DNA of 64,000 nt from Amycolatopsis sp. WAC 01376. Lineage in GTDB: Bacteria > Actinomycetota > Actinomycetes > Mycobacteriales > Pseudonocardiaceae. The notes under the pieces are model-generated. The model saw only the letters and a list, made by a program, of their open reading frames with translations. It made no database searches and was not told where the DNA came from. Positions within the stretch are counted from its first letter, which is position 1, and the number at the start of each line of letters is the position of its first letter. The stretch lies in the NCBI RefSeq assembly GCF_003947415.1, contig NZ_QHKL01000001.1:496001-560000 (forward strand), given 5' to 3'. Positions 17,491 to 25,272 of this stretch are shown here, piece by piece. The translations under genes and the position numbers were made by a program.

Positions 17491-17589
17491 CGACGGCGAA
17501 TTCCAGGAATCGCTGTCAGCTTGAGGGATAGTGACAACGGAGGCGGAATTCGTATCGTGAGGCCAATCGACAAAAGGAGCAAGGCAGAA
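17491..17589 (+). promoter_or_regulatory. Duplicated promoter/leader, copy 2, ahead of the AHBA synthase gene
   Basis: This is the second copy of the leader at 16704-16802. It has the imperfect palindrome at 17492-17517, TTGAGG at 17521 as a possible -35 hexamer, and AAAAGGAG (17572-17579) 10 nt before the ATG at 17590. Conservation across non-coding positions with no indel suggests a recent duplication or selection for a shared regulatory signal. Confidence 0.8.
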
Positions 17590-18750
17590 ATGAGTCCGCA
17601 ACCCGGGCCGACCTTTCCGGATTGGCCGCAATTCGATGACACCGAACGACGCGCTCTCGATCGTGCGCTGTCCCAGGGCCAGTGGTGGCGTATGGGTGGC
17701 AGCGAGGTGGAGAGCTTCGAGCGGGAGTTCGCCGGATACCACGGTGCCGGTCACGCCCTCGCCGTCACCAACGGCACGCACGCGCTGGAACTCGCCCTGC
17801 AGGTGATGGGGGCGGGGCCGGGTACCGAGGTGATCGTGCCCGCGTTCACGTTCATCTCCTCGTCACAGGCCGCTCAGCGGATCGGGGCGGTCGCCGTGCC
17901 GGTGGACGTCGACCCGGACACCTACAACATCGACGTGACCGCCGCCGCCGACGCGATCACGCCGCGGACCAAGGTGATCATGCCGGTGCACATGGCGGGT
18001 CTCATGGCCGACATGGACGCACTGGACAAGCTCGCCTCGGACGCCGGCGTCCGGATCCTGCAGGACGCGGCCCACGCGCACGGTGCCCGATGGCAGGGCA
18101 AGGGTGTCGGCGAGCTGGACTCGGTCGCGACCTTCAGCTTCCAGAACGGCAAGCTGATGACCGCGGGCGAAGGCGGCGCGGTGCTGTTCCCGGACACGGA
18201 CGAGTACGAGAAGGCGTTCCTGCACCACTCCTGCGGCAGGCCACGCACCGACCGCGGCTATCACCACCAGGTGGCGGGCACGAACATGCGGATGAACGAG
18301 TTCTCGGCCGCCGTCCTGCGTGCCCAGCTGGGCAGGCTCGACGGTCAGATCGATCTGCGGGAACAGCGGTGGCGGTTCCTGTCGGCGCTCCTGGCCCGGA
18401 TCCCCGGTGTCCGGCCGCAGGGTGGCGATTCGCGGGCCGACCGGAATCCGCACTACATGGCGATGTTCCGGCTTCCCGGCTGGTCGGAGGAGCGGCGCAA
18501 TCTGCTGGTCGACCGTCTGGTCGACGCGGGGATCCCGGCCTTCGCTGGCTTCCGCGCCATCTACCGCACCGCGGCGTTCTGGGAGATCGGCGCCCCCGAG
18601 GAGTCCGTCGACGCCCTCGCCAAGCGGTGCCCCAACGCCGACGCGATCAGCCAGGACTGCGTTTGGCTGCACCACCGCACCCTCCTCGCGTCGGAGCAGG
18701 CGCTCGGCGACACCGCCGAAATCGTGGCAGGCCTGGTGGCCGCCGGATGA
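17590..18750 (+). CDS. rifK: 3-amino-5-hydroxybenzoate (AHBA) synthase, RifK homolog
   Basis: A PLP enzyme of the DegT/DnrJ/EryC1 family, 386 residues, close in length and sequence to RifK as I recall it. It aromatises 5-deoxy-5-amino-3-dehydroshikimate to AHBA, the starter of ansamycins and mitomycins. With RifL, RifK also makes UDP-kanosamine by transamination. Visible marks are WWRMGGSEVESFE, the cofactor region VTNGTHALELALQ, DAAHAHGARWQGK, and the Schiff-base lysine at residue 188 in FQNGKLMTAGEGG. The start is fixed by the leader ribosome-binding site. The stop overlaps the rifL homolog start (ATGA). This is the most diagnostic gene for an AHBA-derived product in the window. Confidence 0.97.
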   Translation: MSPQPGPTFPDWPQFDDTERRALDRALSQGQWWRMGGSEVESFEREFAGYHGAGHALAVTNGTHALELALQVMGAGPGTEVIVPAFTFISSSQAAQRIGAVAVPVDVDPDTYNIDVTAAADAITPRTKVIMPVHMAGLMADMDALDKLASDAGVRILQDAAHAHGARWQGKGVGELDSVATFSFQNGKLMTAGEGGAVLFPDTDEYEKAFLHHSCGRPRTDRGYHHQVAGTNMRMNEFSAAVLRAQLGRLDGQIDLREQRWRFLSALLARIPGVRPQGGDSRADRNPHYMAMFRLPGWSEERRNLLVDRLVDAGIPAFAGFRAIYRTAAFWEIGAPEESVDALAKRCPNADAISQDCVWLHHRTLLASEQALGDTAEIVAGLVAAG

Positions 18751-19841
18751 GGATCCGCACCGTACTGGTCGGGTTCGGGTGGTCCGGCCGGGAGATCTGG
18801 CTTCCTCGTCTGATGGCGAGCAGCGACTACGAAGTGGTGGCCGCGGTCGACCCCGATCCGGTCAAGCGGGAGGCGTTCACCGCGGCGACCGACCGTCCGT
18901 CCTTCGGCGGAGTCGACGCGCTGCGAGCCGAAGACGCCGACCTCGCGTTGGTCGCCTCGCCCAACCACCTGCACGCGGCCATCGCGCGACGGCTTCTCGA
19001 CCGGGGTCTCGCCACCTTCGTGGAGAAGCCGGTCTGCCTCACGAGCGCGGAGGCGGACACACTGGCCGAAGCCGAGCGGGCGGGTGGCGGCCGGTTGCTG
19101 GCGGGAAGTGGCTGCCGGTACCGCGCCGACGTGCGGGAGCTGACCGCTCTGGCAGGCGAGCTCGGCCACCTGCGCCACATCGACCTGGTGTGGGAAAGGG
19201 CTCGTGGTGTGCCCCGGTCACAGGGCTGGTTCACCAGCCGGGCGGAAGCGGGCGGCGGCGTGTTGTTCGACCTCGGCTGGCACCTGCTCGACGTCTTGGA
19301 GACCATCGCCGGGCCGGTGGCGTTCGACCAGGTCGTCGCGTCCACTTCGCACGACCATGTCAACGACCCGCGCTGGACAGCGGCCTGGCGGCACGATCAG
19401 CCGGTGCCGGAACTCGACGCGGACGTCGAGGACACCGTGCGCGGGTTCCTGGTCACCGGATCCGGTCTGTCCGTGGGCCTTCGCGCCAGCTGGGCGGCGC
19501 ACTCGGCGAGCCATGACGTCACCGAGATCCGGGTCGACGGGAGCGACGGCTCCGCGACCCTCCGGACCACCTTCGGCTTCAGCCCGAATCGGGAGCCCCG
19601 GCCGCGGCTCAGCGTCGTACGACGAGGCCGGACGAGCGAAGTCGCGATCCCGGCCGAGCCGATCGGCACCGAGTACACCCGTCAGCTCGACGACCTCAGG
19701 GACCGCCTCGCCGATCCATCGGCACGCGGATCCGCGATCGCGGGCGTACGGCGGATCGTCGGCACGATCGAGGCACTGTACGCGGCCTCGGCGACCCCGC
19801 TCCTGCCCGCCGGACCGGTCACGACCGCGGCGGCGACCTGA
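18747..19841 (+). CDS. rifL: RifL-like oxidoreductase of AHBA precursor synthesis
   Basis: A 364-residue GFO/IDH/MocA-family dehydrogenase. RifL oxidises UDP-glucose at C-3 in partnership with RifK to give UDP-kanosamine, the nitrogen-bearing precursor of aminoshikimate. The N-terminal nucleotide-binding motif is VLVGFGWSGREIWLPRL, followed by the family motif VEKPVCLT and a GGGVLFDLGWHLLD helix with the usual catalytic His. The start ATG at 18747 overlaps the upstream stop, implying translational coupling with AHBA synthase. The order K-L-M-N matches the rif cluster. Confidence 0.93.
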   Translation: MRIRTVLVGFGWSGREIWLPRLMASSDYEVVAAVDPDPVKREAFTAATDRPSFGGVDALRAEDADLALVASPNHLHAAIARRLLDRGLATFVEKPVCLTSAEADTLAEAERAGGGRLLAGSGCRYRADVRELTALAGELGHLRHIDLVWERARGVPRSQGWFTSRAEAGGGVLFDLGWHLLDVLETIAGPVAFDQVVASTSHDHVNDPRWTAAWRHDQPVPELDADVEDTVRGFLVTGSGLSVGLRASWAAHSASHDVTEIRVDGSDGSATLRTTFGFSPNREPRPRLSVVRRGRTSEVAIPAEPIGTEYTRQLDDLRDRLADPSARGSAIAGVRRIVGTIEALYAASATPLLPAGPVTTAAAT

Positions 19842-19855
19842 TGGAGAACGTAACG

Positions 19856-20506
19856 ATGCGCAGTGTGGTGATCTTCGACCTCGACGGCGTCCTGGTGGAC
19901 AGTCACGAGGTGATGGGACGGGCCTTCGCCGCGGCATACGCGGAAGTGGTCGGTACCGGACCGGCGCCGTTCGCCGAATACCAGCGTTACCAGGGCCTGT
20001 ATTTCCCGGAGATCATGCGACGTATGCGCCTGCCGCTGGAGATGGAGGAACCGTTCGTCCGGGAGAGCTACCGGCTCGCGGATCAGGTGCCGGTGGTGAA
20101 CGGAGTGGCCGATCTGCTCCGGACGCTCCGGACGCGCGGGTTCCGGCTCGCCGTGGCCACCGGGAAGGCCGGGCCGAGGGCTCGCTCCCTGCTGACCACA
20201 CTCGATCTGATCCAGCACTTCGACCACGTGGTCGGCTCGGACGAGGTCGTCAACGCCAAACCCGCCCCGGATATCGTGCTGCGCGCGCTCGGCCTCCTCG
20301 ACGCGGAGCCGGACGCGGCCATCATGGTCGGCGATGCCCCGGCCGACATCCGCAGCGCCCAAGGCGCCGGGGTGACCTCCGTGGCGGCGACCTGGGCGAC
20401 CGTCGACAAGGACGACCTGATTGCGGCCGGGCCGGATCTGGTCATCCACTCCCCCGGTGAACTGCTGCCGATGTGCCCACCCGTCTCGGTGCCGGGCCGG
20501 CGGTGA
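19856..20506 (+). CDS. rifM: RifM-like HAD phosphatase
   Basis: A HAD-superfamily phosphatase of 216 residues. Motif I is FDLDGVLVDS, motif II is in VATGKAGPRARS, and the Lys and acidic motifs are NAKPAPD and IMVGDAPADIRSA. The RifM family acts in the AHBA pathway around kanosamine formation. The ATG at 19856 was preferred because GGAG lies 9 nt upstream; an ATG at 19841, overlapping the rifL stop, would add five residues. The 3' end overlaps the rifN homolog by a GTGA junction, so the four genes rifKLMN form one translationally coupled unit. Confidence 0.93.
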   Translation: MRSVVIFDLDGVLVDSHEVMGRAFAAAYAEVVGTGPAPFAEYQRYQGLYFPEIMRRMRLPLEMEEPFVRESYRLADQVPVVNGVADLLRTLRTRGFRLAVATGKAGPRARSLLTTLDLIQHFDHVVGSDEVVNAKPAPDIVLRALGLLDAEPDAAIMVGDAPADIRSAQGAGVTSVAATWATVDKDDLIAAGPDLVIHSPGELLPMCPPVSVPGRR

Positions 20507-21417
20507 CGACCTGGCTCGGCATCGACTTCGGCGGCACCAAGGTGGCGCTGCGAACGGAGACCGACGGCGGAGAAGTTCGCGAGCACGCCTTCCAGTGGCG
20601 CGGGCGCGGCCTGGAGTCCGACCTGACCCAGCTGGCGGCCGAGATCGCCCGGTTCCGGCTGCGGATTCCGGGTGACTACGCCGGGATCGGGGTCGCGCTA
20701 CCGGCCACGGTGGGAACGGACGGGCTGGTCGCGGCCTGGCCGAACCGCCCAGAGTGGATCGGCCTGGATCTGCGGCGGACATTCCGCTCGGTCTTCGGGG
20801 ACGCCCCCCTGCGCTGGGCCGACGACGGGGATCTGGGCGCGCTGGCCGAGGCGCGGGCGCTCGGTTGCCCCGACCTGCTCTACGTCGGAGTGGGCACGGG
20901 AATCGGCGGTGGCCTGGTCGCGGGCGACACGCTCGTGCCGGGGCCGGAGCGCGGCTCCTTCGAACTCGGTCATGTGGTGACCGACCCGGAGGGGCGGCTC
21001 TGCGGGTGCGGGCGCCGCGGGTGCCTGCAGGCCGGCGCGTCCGGGCCTGCCACGTTGGCTCGGGCGGCCCGGCTGCGTGGTACCCCGGTCGGGCACGCCG
21101 AACTCTCCGCTGGCCTACTGGCCGACGAGGGGTGGGCGGTACAGGCCGTGGACCGTACCTGCCACCGGCTCGCGGTGGCCATCACCGGGGTCCAGGAGCT
21201 CCTGCGCCCTGGCACAGTCATCCTGGGTGGCGGTTTCGCGGCCGGATTGCCCGGGTTCGCCGACCGGGTCGCGCGCCACGTGGCGGCCTTGGCCCGGCCG
21301 GGTGTGCCTGCCCCCGTGGTGCGGGCGTCACTGATGGGCCCACTGTCCACATTGCACGGCGCGGTCGCGCTGGCTCGCCTGCTCGGGTCGGCTCCGCTCT
21401 GGAGTACGGTCCGATAG
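20503..21417 (+). CDS. rifN: RifN-like kanosamine kinase (ROK family)
   Basis: A ROK-family sugar kinase, 304 residues from the GTG at 20503, which overlaps the preceding TGA; an ATG at 20473 is an alternative. RifN phosphorylates kanosamine at O-6, feeding aminoerythrose 4-phosphate into the aminoshikimate route. Seen here are the phosphate-binding motif GIDFGGTK, the catalytic Asp in WADDGDLGALAEARAL, the GVGTGIGGGLV loop, and the ROK zinc site CGCGRRGCLQAGASG preceded by GHV. It ends the operon, and the next gene is convergent 58 nt away. Confidence 0.93.
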   Translation: MTTWLGIDFGGTKVALRTETDGGEVREHAFQWRGRGLESDLTQLAAEIARFRLRIPGDYAGIGVALPATVGTDGLVAAWPNRPEWIGLDLRRTFRSVFGDAPLRWADDGDLGALAEARALGCPDLLYVGVGTGIGGGLVAGDTLVPGPERGSFELGHVVTDPEGRLCGCGRRGCLQAGASGPATLARAARLRGTPVGHAELSAGLLADEGWAVQAVDRTCHRLAVAITGVQELLRPGTVILGGGFAAGLPGFADRVARHVAALARPGVPAPVVRASLMGPLSTLHGAVALARLLGSAPLWSTVR

Positions 21418-21475
21418 GCGCGACTATGGGGCCGGACGCGCCGAGAACGGCGGGCCGCCCTTGGCCGCAGGGACG

Positions 21476-22708
21476 TCATACTACTTCGAGGGCGGGCATC
21501 GGGAAGACCAATTTGCCGCCCGCGGCAAGGAAATCCCGCTCGCGTTCGAGGAAACCGTCACGGTAGATCCACGGCAGTACCAGCAATTGATCCGGTCGGC
21601 GGGCCTTCGCGTCCTCCTCGGACACGATCGGGATCCCGGTGCCAGGGGTGAAACACCCGGCCTTCTCCGCGCTGACCTCGCCGATGAACGGGAGGTCGGC
21701 TGTGCCGAGTCCGCAGTACTGGAGGATGACGTTGCCTTTGGTGGAGGCGCCGTAGCCAAGAGTCATCCGTCCCTGTGCCCGTGACTTCGCCAGGAACTCG
21801 ACGAGTTGTTCTCGCTGCCGCTCTGCCAGTCGCGCGAAGGATTCGTAGGGGGCACGGTCGGCCAACCCCGCCTCGGCCTCGCCCCTCCGGATTCGGTCCA
21901 GCGCCCCCTCGTCGACCGCGTGCCCGGCTCCGTCCCGGCAAAGTACCGCGCGAAGGCTCCCACCGTAGACGCTGGTGATTTCGGCGGTCAGCACGCGCAG
22001 ACCGGTACGTGCGGCCATCCACTCGATCTGCTCGAGCGCGTAGTACTCGAGGTGCTCGTGGCACACGATGTCGTACGAACCGGTTCGCAGCATTGACGGC
22101 AGGTAGCTCTGCTCCATGAGCCAGACGCCGTCGTCGGAGAGGACGTCGTGGACGTCGCGCATGAACCGCATCGGCTGAGGCAAGTCGTAGAACATGGCAA
22201 CCGAGGTGACGATTTTCGCCCGTCTGTCGCCATAACGGGCGAAAAACTCCTCCGCGGTGAAGAAGTCGCTCACCAGGTCCGCTTCCGCCGGGTAGAGATG
22301 CCCGAACTTCTCACCGACGAGGTCGAAGCCGACCAGTTTCGGCGCAGCCGGGAGATAACCGCGTAACAGAGTAGCGTCGTTGCTGCCGATGTCGACCACC
22401 AAGTCCGCCGGTCCGATCTCCACCATACGCCGGAGTTTCGCCACGATGTCGCGAAGGTGGTTCACCATGAAGGGACGAATGCCAGAACGGTAGCCGTAGC
22501 CGTCGTTGTACATCAGCTGGAAATCCGCACTGTCCCGCAATTGCACCAATCCGCATCCTGGAGGCGTGCACTTCACCAGTTCCAGAGGAAAGGCTGGGAC
22601 GACTTCATCCCGAGTACGGGGAAAGACGCCAGTGAGACACTGATCGCCCAAATGGAGTACCGATTCGAGCTCGCGATTTCCACAAATACGACAAGCGTCA
22701 ATGCGCAT
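21476..22708 (-). CDS. NDP-hexose C-methyltransferase (TylCIII/EvaC type)
   Basis: A 410-residue SAM-dependent enzyme expected to add a methyl branch, normally at C-3 of a dTDP-4-keto deoxysugar. It shows the three-part layout of the family: an N-terminal zinc-type segment (CRICGN and a later CTPPGCGL), a SAM-binding core (DLVVDIGSNDATLLRGYL), and the C-terminal C-methyltransferase domain with GYGASTKGN. The catalytic HEH signature is present as VCHEHLEYYAL. The start at 22708 lacks a strong ribosome-binding site. A TTA codon lies at 22366-22364 (residue 115). It is 48 nt downstream of the aldo/keto reductase on the same strand and is likely an operon with it. It implies a branched sugar such as those of vancosamine, mycarose or rubranitrose. 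Confidence 0.92.
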   Translation of the reverse strand: MRIDACRICGNRELESVLHLGDQCLTGVFPRTRDEVVPAFPLELVKCTPPGCGLVQLRDSADFQLMYNDGYGYRSGIRPFMVNHLRDIVAKLRRMVEIGPADLVVDIGSNDATLLRGYLPAAPKLVGFDLVGEKFGHLYPAEADLVSDFFTAEEFFARYGDRRAKIVTSVAMFYDLPQPMRFMRDVHDVLSDDGVWLMEQSYLPSMLRTGSYDIVCHEHLEYYALEQIEWMAARTGLRVLTAEITSVYGGSLRAVLCRDGAGHAVDEGALDRIRRGEAEAGLADRAPYESFARLAERQREQLVEFLAKSRAQGRMTLGYGASTKGNVILQYCGLGTADLPFIGEVSAEKAGCFTPGTGIPIVSEEDAKARRPDQLLVLPWIYRDGFLERERDFLAAGGKLVFPMPALEVV

Positions 22709-22756
22709 TTACCAGGTATCCGTTCCGATAGATCTGTCCAGTCGGTCCCTCGGTGA

Positions 22757-23764
22757 TCATCCCAGCCAAGCCTCCGGCGCGGGTCCTCCTGACCACGAAA
22801 CGGGGAAGATCGACTCCAGTTCGTCCATTTCGTCGTCGGCAAGCTTTCGGTGTGTCGCGCGAACCGCGGAGTCAAGCTGGTCAGGGGTACGAGGGCCGAT
22901 GACGGCGCCGGTGACGCCGGGCCGGGACAACACCCAGGCCAGCCCCACTTCGGCGGGGTCCGCGCCAACGCTCTGGCAGAACTTCTCGTAGGATTCGACG
23001 GCCGACCGAAGCGCGGGAAGCGCTGCTTGCGCCCTGCCCTGCGCGGACTTGACCGCCGTGCCCTCCCTCAACTTTCGCAGTACGCCACCGAGCAGCCCGC
23101 CGTGCAACGGCGACCACGCGAACACACCGACCCCGTACGCTTCAGCCGCCGGCATCACTTCCAATTCGGCATGACGCACGGTCAGGTTGTAGAGGCACTG
23201 GTGAGCGATGATGCCGAGCCGGTGCCCGCGGGCGGCATTCTCTTGGGCGGCGGCGATGTGCCAGCCGGCGAAATTGGACGATCCGACGTAGCGCACCTTT
23301 CCGCTCGTCACCAGGACGTCCATCGCCTCCCAGACCTCGTCCCATGTCGTCGTCCGGTCAACCTGATGCGGCTGGAATATGTCGATATGGTCGACGCCGA
23401 GACGGCGTAGAGACCCTTCGCAAGCTGCGATGACATGCCGGGACGAGAGGCCGCCGTCGCCCGGCCGGTCGGTCATCTGGCCGCCGACCTTGGTGGCCAG
23501 CACGATGTCCTCCCGCCTGCCACCGCCGCGTGCGAACCAGCGCCCCAGCAGCTCCTCCGTATGTCCTTTGTGGACTCTCCATCCGTAGATGTCCGCGGTG
23601 TCAATGCAATCGATCCCGCGTTCGCGTGCATGGTCCAATAGCCGCAGCGCGTCTTCGTCCGGCACGCGGCCACTGAAGTTCACAGTACCGAGCCACAGCC
23701 TCTTGGTACGGAGCGCCGACCGGCCGATCGGCACGCGTTCTGCGAGACTCGGGCCTGTTGTCAT
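22757..23764 (-). CDS. Aldo/keto reductase, NDP-deoxysugar 2,3-reductase type
   Basis: A 335-residue NADPH-dependent aldo/keto reductase similar to TylCII/EryBII-type enzymes that reduce the 2,3-enol or 3-keto intermediate during 2-deoxysugar formation. Motifs are the catalytic Tyr in IDTADIYGW with HKGHTEELLGRWF after it, the Lys in VLATKVGG, the His in DIFQPHQVD, and cofactor-binding YVGSSNFAGW and VIGPRTPDQL. The start at 23764 has GGGGGTG about 8 nt upstream; an ATG at 23779 is possible. Upstream in-frame sequence to 23839 lacks family similarity. With the C-methyltransferase it forms a two-gene sugar operon, divergent from the epimerase. Confidence 0.9.
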   Translation of the reverse strand: MTTGPSLAERVPIGRSALRTKRLWLGTVNFSGRVPDEDALRLLDHARERGIDCIDTADIYGWRVHKGHTEELLGRWFARGGGRREDIVLATKVGGQMTDRPGDGGLSSRHVIAACEGSLRRLGVDHIDIFQPHQVDRTTTWDEVWEAMDVLVTSGKVRYVGSSNFAGWHIAAAQENAARGHRLGIIAHQCLYNLTVRHAELEVMPAAEAYGVGVFAWSPLHGGLLGGVLRKLREGTAVKSAQGRAQAALPALRSAVESYEKFCQSVGADPAEVGLAWVLSRPGVTGAVIGPRTPDQLDSAVRATHRKLADDEMDELESIFPVSWSGGPAPEAWLG

Positions 23765-24134
23765 CGTGGGCACCCCCATCGGTTCCCGAAAGTCGAGCGG
23801 GACCAAAGATATTCTGCCGCCCTGGTGTCGCTCAAACAACGTTAAGGTAGGTAGTCGGGTCCGCGGTTTTGGAGCTTGCGAAGCGGTGAAGCGGGCGGGC
23901 GGCGACGCTGCCGGTCACGGTCCGCCGCTACCGGTGTGCCGGGTGTGGCCATGGCGGCGGAACCGCGGGAGAAGCTGTCGCGGCGGATAGAACACTGGTA
24001 TCATTCGAAACGAAGAAAGGCCGGCATCGGAATGCGCGGCCTCGTCATAATCGAAACCCTCCACACCCAATGGTTTCCCGGCTTGGATGATGCGCGGTGT
24101 CATCGCGTGTACGCGCGGAAGGTGGGCTGCCCCA
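23765..24134. promoter_or_regulatory. Divergent intergenic region between reductase and epimerase genes
   Basis: This 370-nt stretch contains no convincing gene; small frames crossing it lack recognisable motifs or ribosome-binding sites. It must hold promoters for both flanking sugar genes. It contains locally AT-richer segments, for example around 23809-23815 (GATATTC) and 23996-24010. No clear inverted repeat was seen. Confidence 0.5.
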
Positions 24135-24752
24135 GTGCGTGTCCGCGAGTTGAAGGTGGCCGGCGCTTTCGAGTTCACGCCGGATCCCGCGCCGGATCGA
24201 CGTGGACTGTTCGTCGCACCGCTACAGGACGACGCGTTTGTCGGCGCGGTCGGGCACAGGTTTCCGGTAGCTCAGGTGAACACGGTGGTCTCGAAGCGCG
24301 ATGTGTTGCGCGGACTGCATTTCACCCGCACGCCCGGACAGCGCAAGTACGTCCATTGCGCCGCCGGGCGCGCGCTGGATGTGATCGTCGACCTCAGGGT
24401 CGGCTCACCGACCTACCTGGTGTCGGACGTCGTGGAGATGGACGCCGAGTCCTTCCGAGCCGTCTACTTTCCCATCGGAACGGCGCACGCGTTCCTGGCG
24501 CTGGCGGATGACACGGTGATGTCGTACCTCGTGAGCACACCTTATCGGGCAGAGCTGGAACTGGCGATCGATCCGTTCGATCCGGCGCTGAACCTGCCGT
24601 GGCCGCCAGACCGTGATGTCGTCCGCTCGTACCGGGATACCGCGGCGCCACTCCTGGCGGATATGCGACGGGACGGCCTGCTGCCCGATTATGCGGACTG
24701 CCTCCGTATATCCCGGAAAACAGGCTACGCCGACGAGGGAAATGCGCTTTGA
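24135..24752 (+). CDS. dTDP-4-keto-6-deoxyhexose 3- or 3,5-epimerase
   Basis: A cupin-fold RmlC-family epimerase, 205 residues from the GTG at 24135, whose product would begin with (V/M)RVRELKVAGAFEF as in EvaD/NovW relatives. The catalytic base lies in VLRGLHFTRTPGQRKYVHC, and the catalytic Tyr region is SYLVSTPYRAELELAIDPFD, followed by LNLPWP. An upstream in-frame ATG at 24087 adds 16 residues without family similarity. A GAAGG about 13 nt before the GTG is a weak ribosome-binding site. It acts on the same nucleotide sugar as the neighbouring C-methyltransferase and reductase. Whether it inverts C-3 only or C-3 and C-5 cannot be told from sequence. Confidence 0.9.
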   Translation: MRVRELKVAGAFEFTPDPAPDRRGLFVAPLQDDAFVGAVGHRFPVAQVNTVVSKRDVLRGLHFTRTPGQRKYVHCAAGRALDVIVDLRVGSPTYLVSDVVEMDAESFRAVYFPIGTAHAFLALADDTVMSYLVSTPYRAELELAIDPFDPALNLPWPPDRDVVRSYRDTAAPLLADMRRDGLLPDYADCLRISRKTGYADEGNAL

Positions 24753-24865
24753 CGTCGAGTTGCCCATGCCACTCTTGAGCGGCAGCGGCCCCGGGGCACG
24801 ACTGTCCACACCGGACGCCAGTCCGGTGTGGATGCCCGATTCGGGTGCTTTGCGCAGCTGCGAGA

Positions 24866-24919
24866 GGGGGTCGTGAGTGGTAATGAGGGTTAGAACGCTC
24901 ATTACCACTCACGACCCCC
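24866..24919. repeat. Perfect 22-bp inverted repeat with a 10-nt loop
   Basis: Arms 24866-24887 and 24898-24919 are exactly complementary and begin GGGGGTCGTGAGTGGTAATG. It lies 113 nt after the epimerase stop and could stop transcription from it. The right arm continues into the 64-bp direct repeat described next, so the element is part of a larger repeated structure. Confidence 0.85.
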
Positions 24920-24954
24920 ACGCGAGACCGCGCATGCAGGCATCAACCGGACAT
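24891..24954. repeat. 64-bp direct repeat, copy A
   Basis: By eye it matches 25009-25072 at 56 of 64 positions with no gap (offset 118). The shared part includes TAGAACG, CCACTCAC, ACCCCCAC, GAGACCGC and GGCATCAACCGGACAT. It is non-coding, between the epimerase and glycosyltransferase genes. Confidence 0.8.
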
Positions 24955-25008
24955 TTGGCCGGCTCCCGTGGTCAGTCCAGAGCTACGCCACTTTGCCTTA
25001 CCCCTCAA

Positions 25009-25072
25009 TAGAACGACCTTTGCCACTCACAACCCCCACACGAGACCGCACATGCGGGCATCAACCGGACAT
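25009..25072. repeat. 64-bp direct repeat, copy B
   Basis: This is the second copy of 24891-24954. It lacks the partner arm that makes copy A a perfect hairpin, so only copy A can fold into the 22-bp stem. The 520-nt gap from 24753 to 25272 contains this repeat pair, the hairpin and one 19-nt palindrome, and no gene that I can support. Confidence 0.8.
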
Positions 25073-25085
25073 CCAGTCGTCGAAA

Positions 25086-25104
25086 AGTGTCCACAGTGGA
25101 CACT
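25086..25104. repeat. 19-nt palindromic element, copy 2
   Basis: AGTGTCCACAGTGGACACT: perfect 9-bp arms around a single A. Outside the central five bases it is identical to the element at 15124-15142. It lies 168 nt upstream of the glycosyltransferase start at 25273. Confidence 0.6.
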
Positions 25105-25272
25105 AGGGGCGGGCCGGCGTCCGTCGCCGCTGGGCCCGCCACAGCGCGCGAAGCCTTATCAAGCCGAGGGATGCCGGCTCGGCGCGGCCGCCGATAGCCT
25201 GCTGAATGTCGGACCGCGCCTCGTCATGACCGGCCCGCTCTCGATCGAGACGGAAAGGGCCCACGAAGGCTC

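Noticed and set aside
17485..17589. Extended N-terminus for AHBA synthase read through the leader
   Set aside because: The same reading frame opens by chance in both leader copies, and the ATG at 17590 has a strong ribosome-binding site and gives the known family length.
23562..23578. Near-copy of the 19-nt AGTGTCC..GGACACT palindrome
   Set aside because: It lies in the aldo/keto reductase codons for the conserved HKGHTEE segment, so the match is explained by coding constraint.
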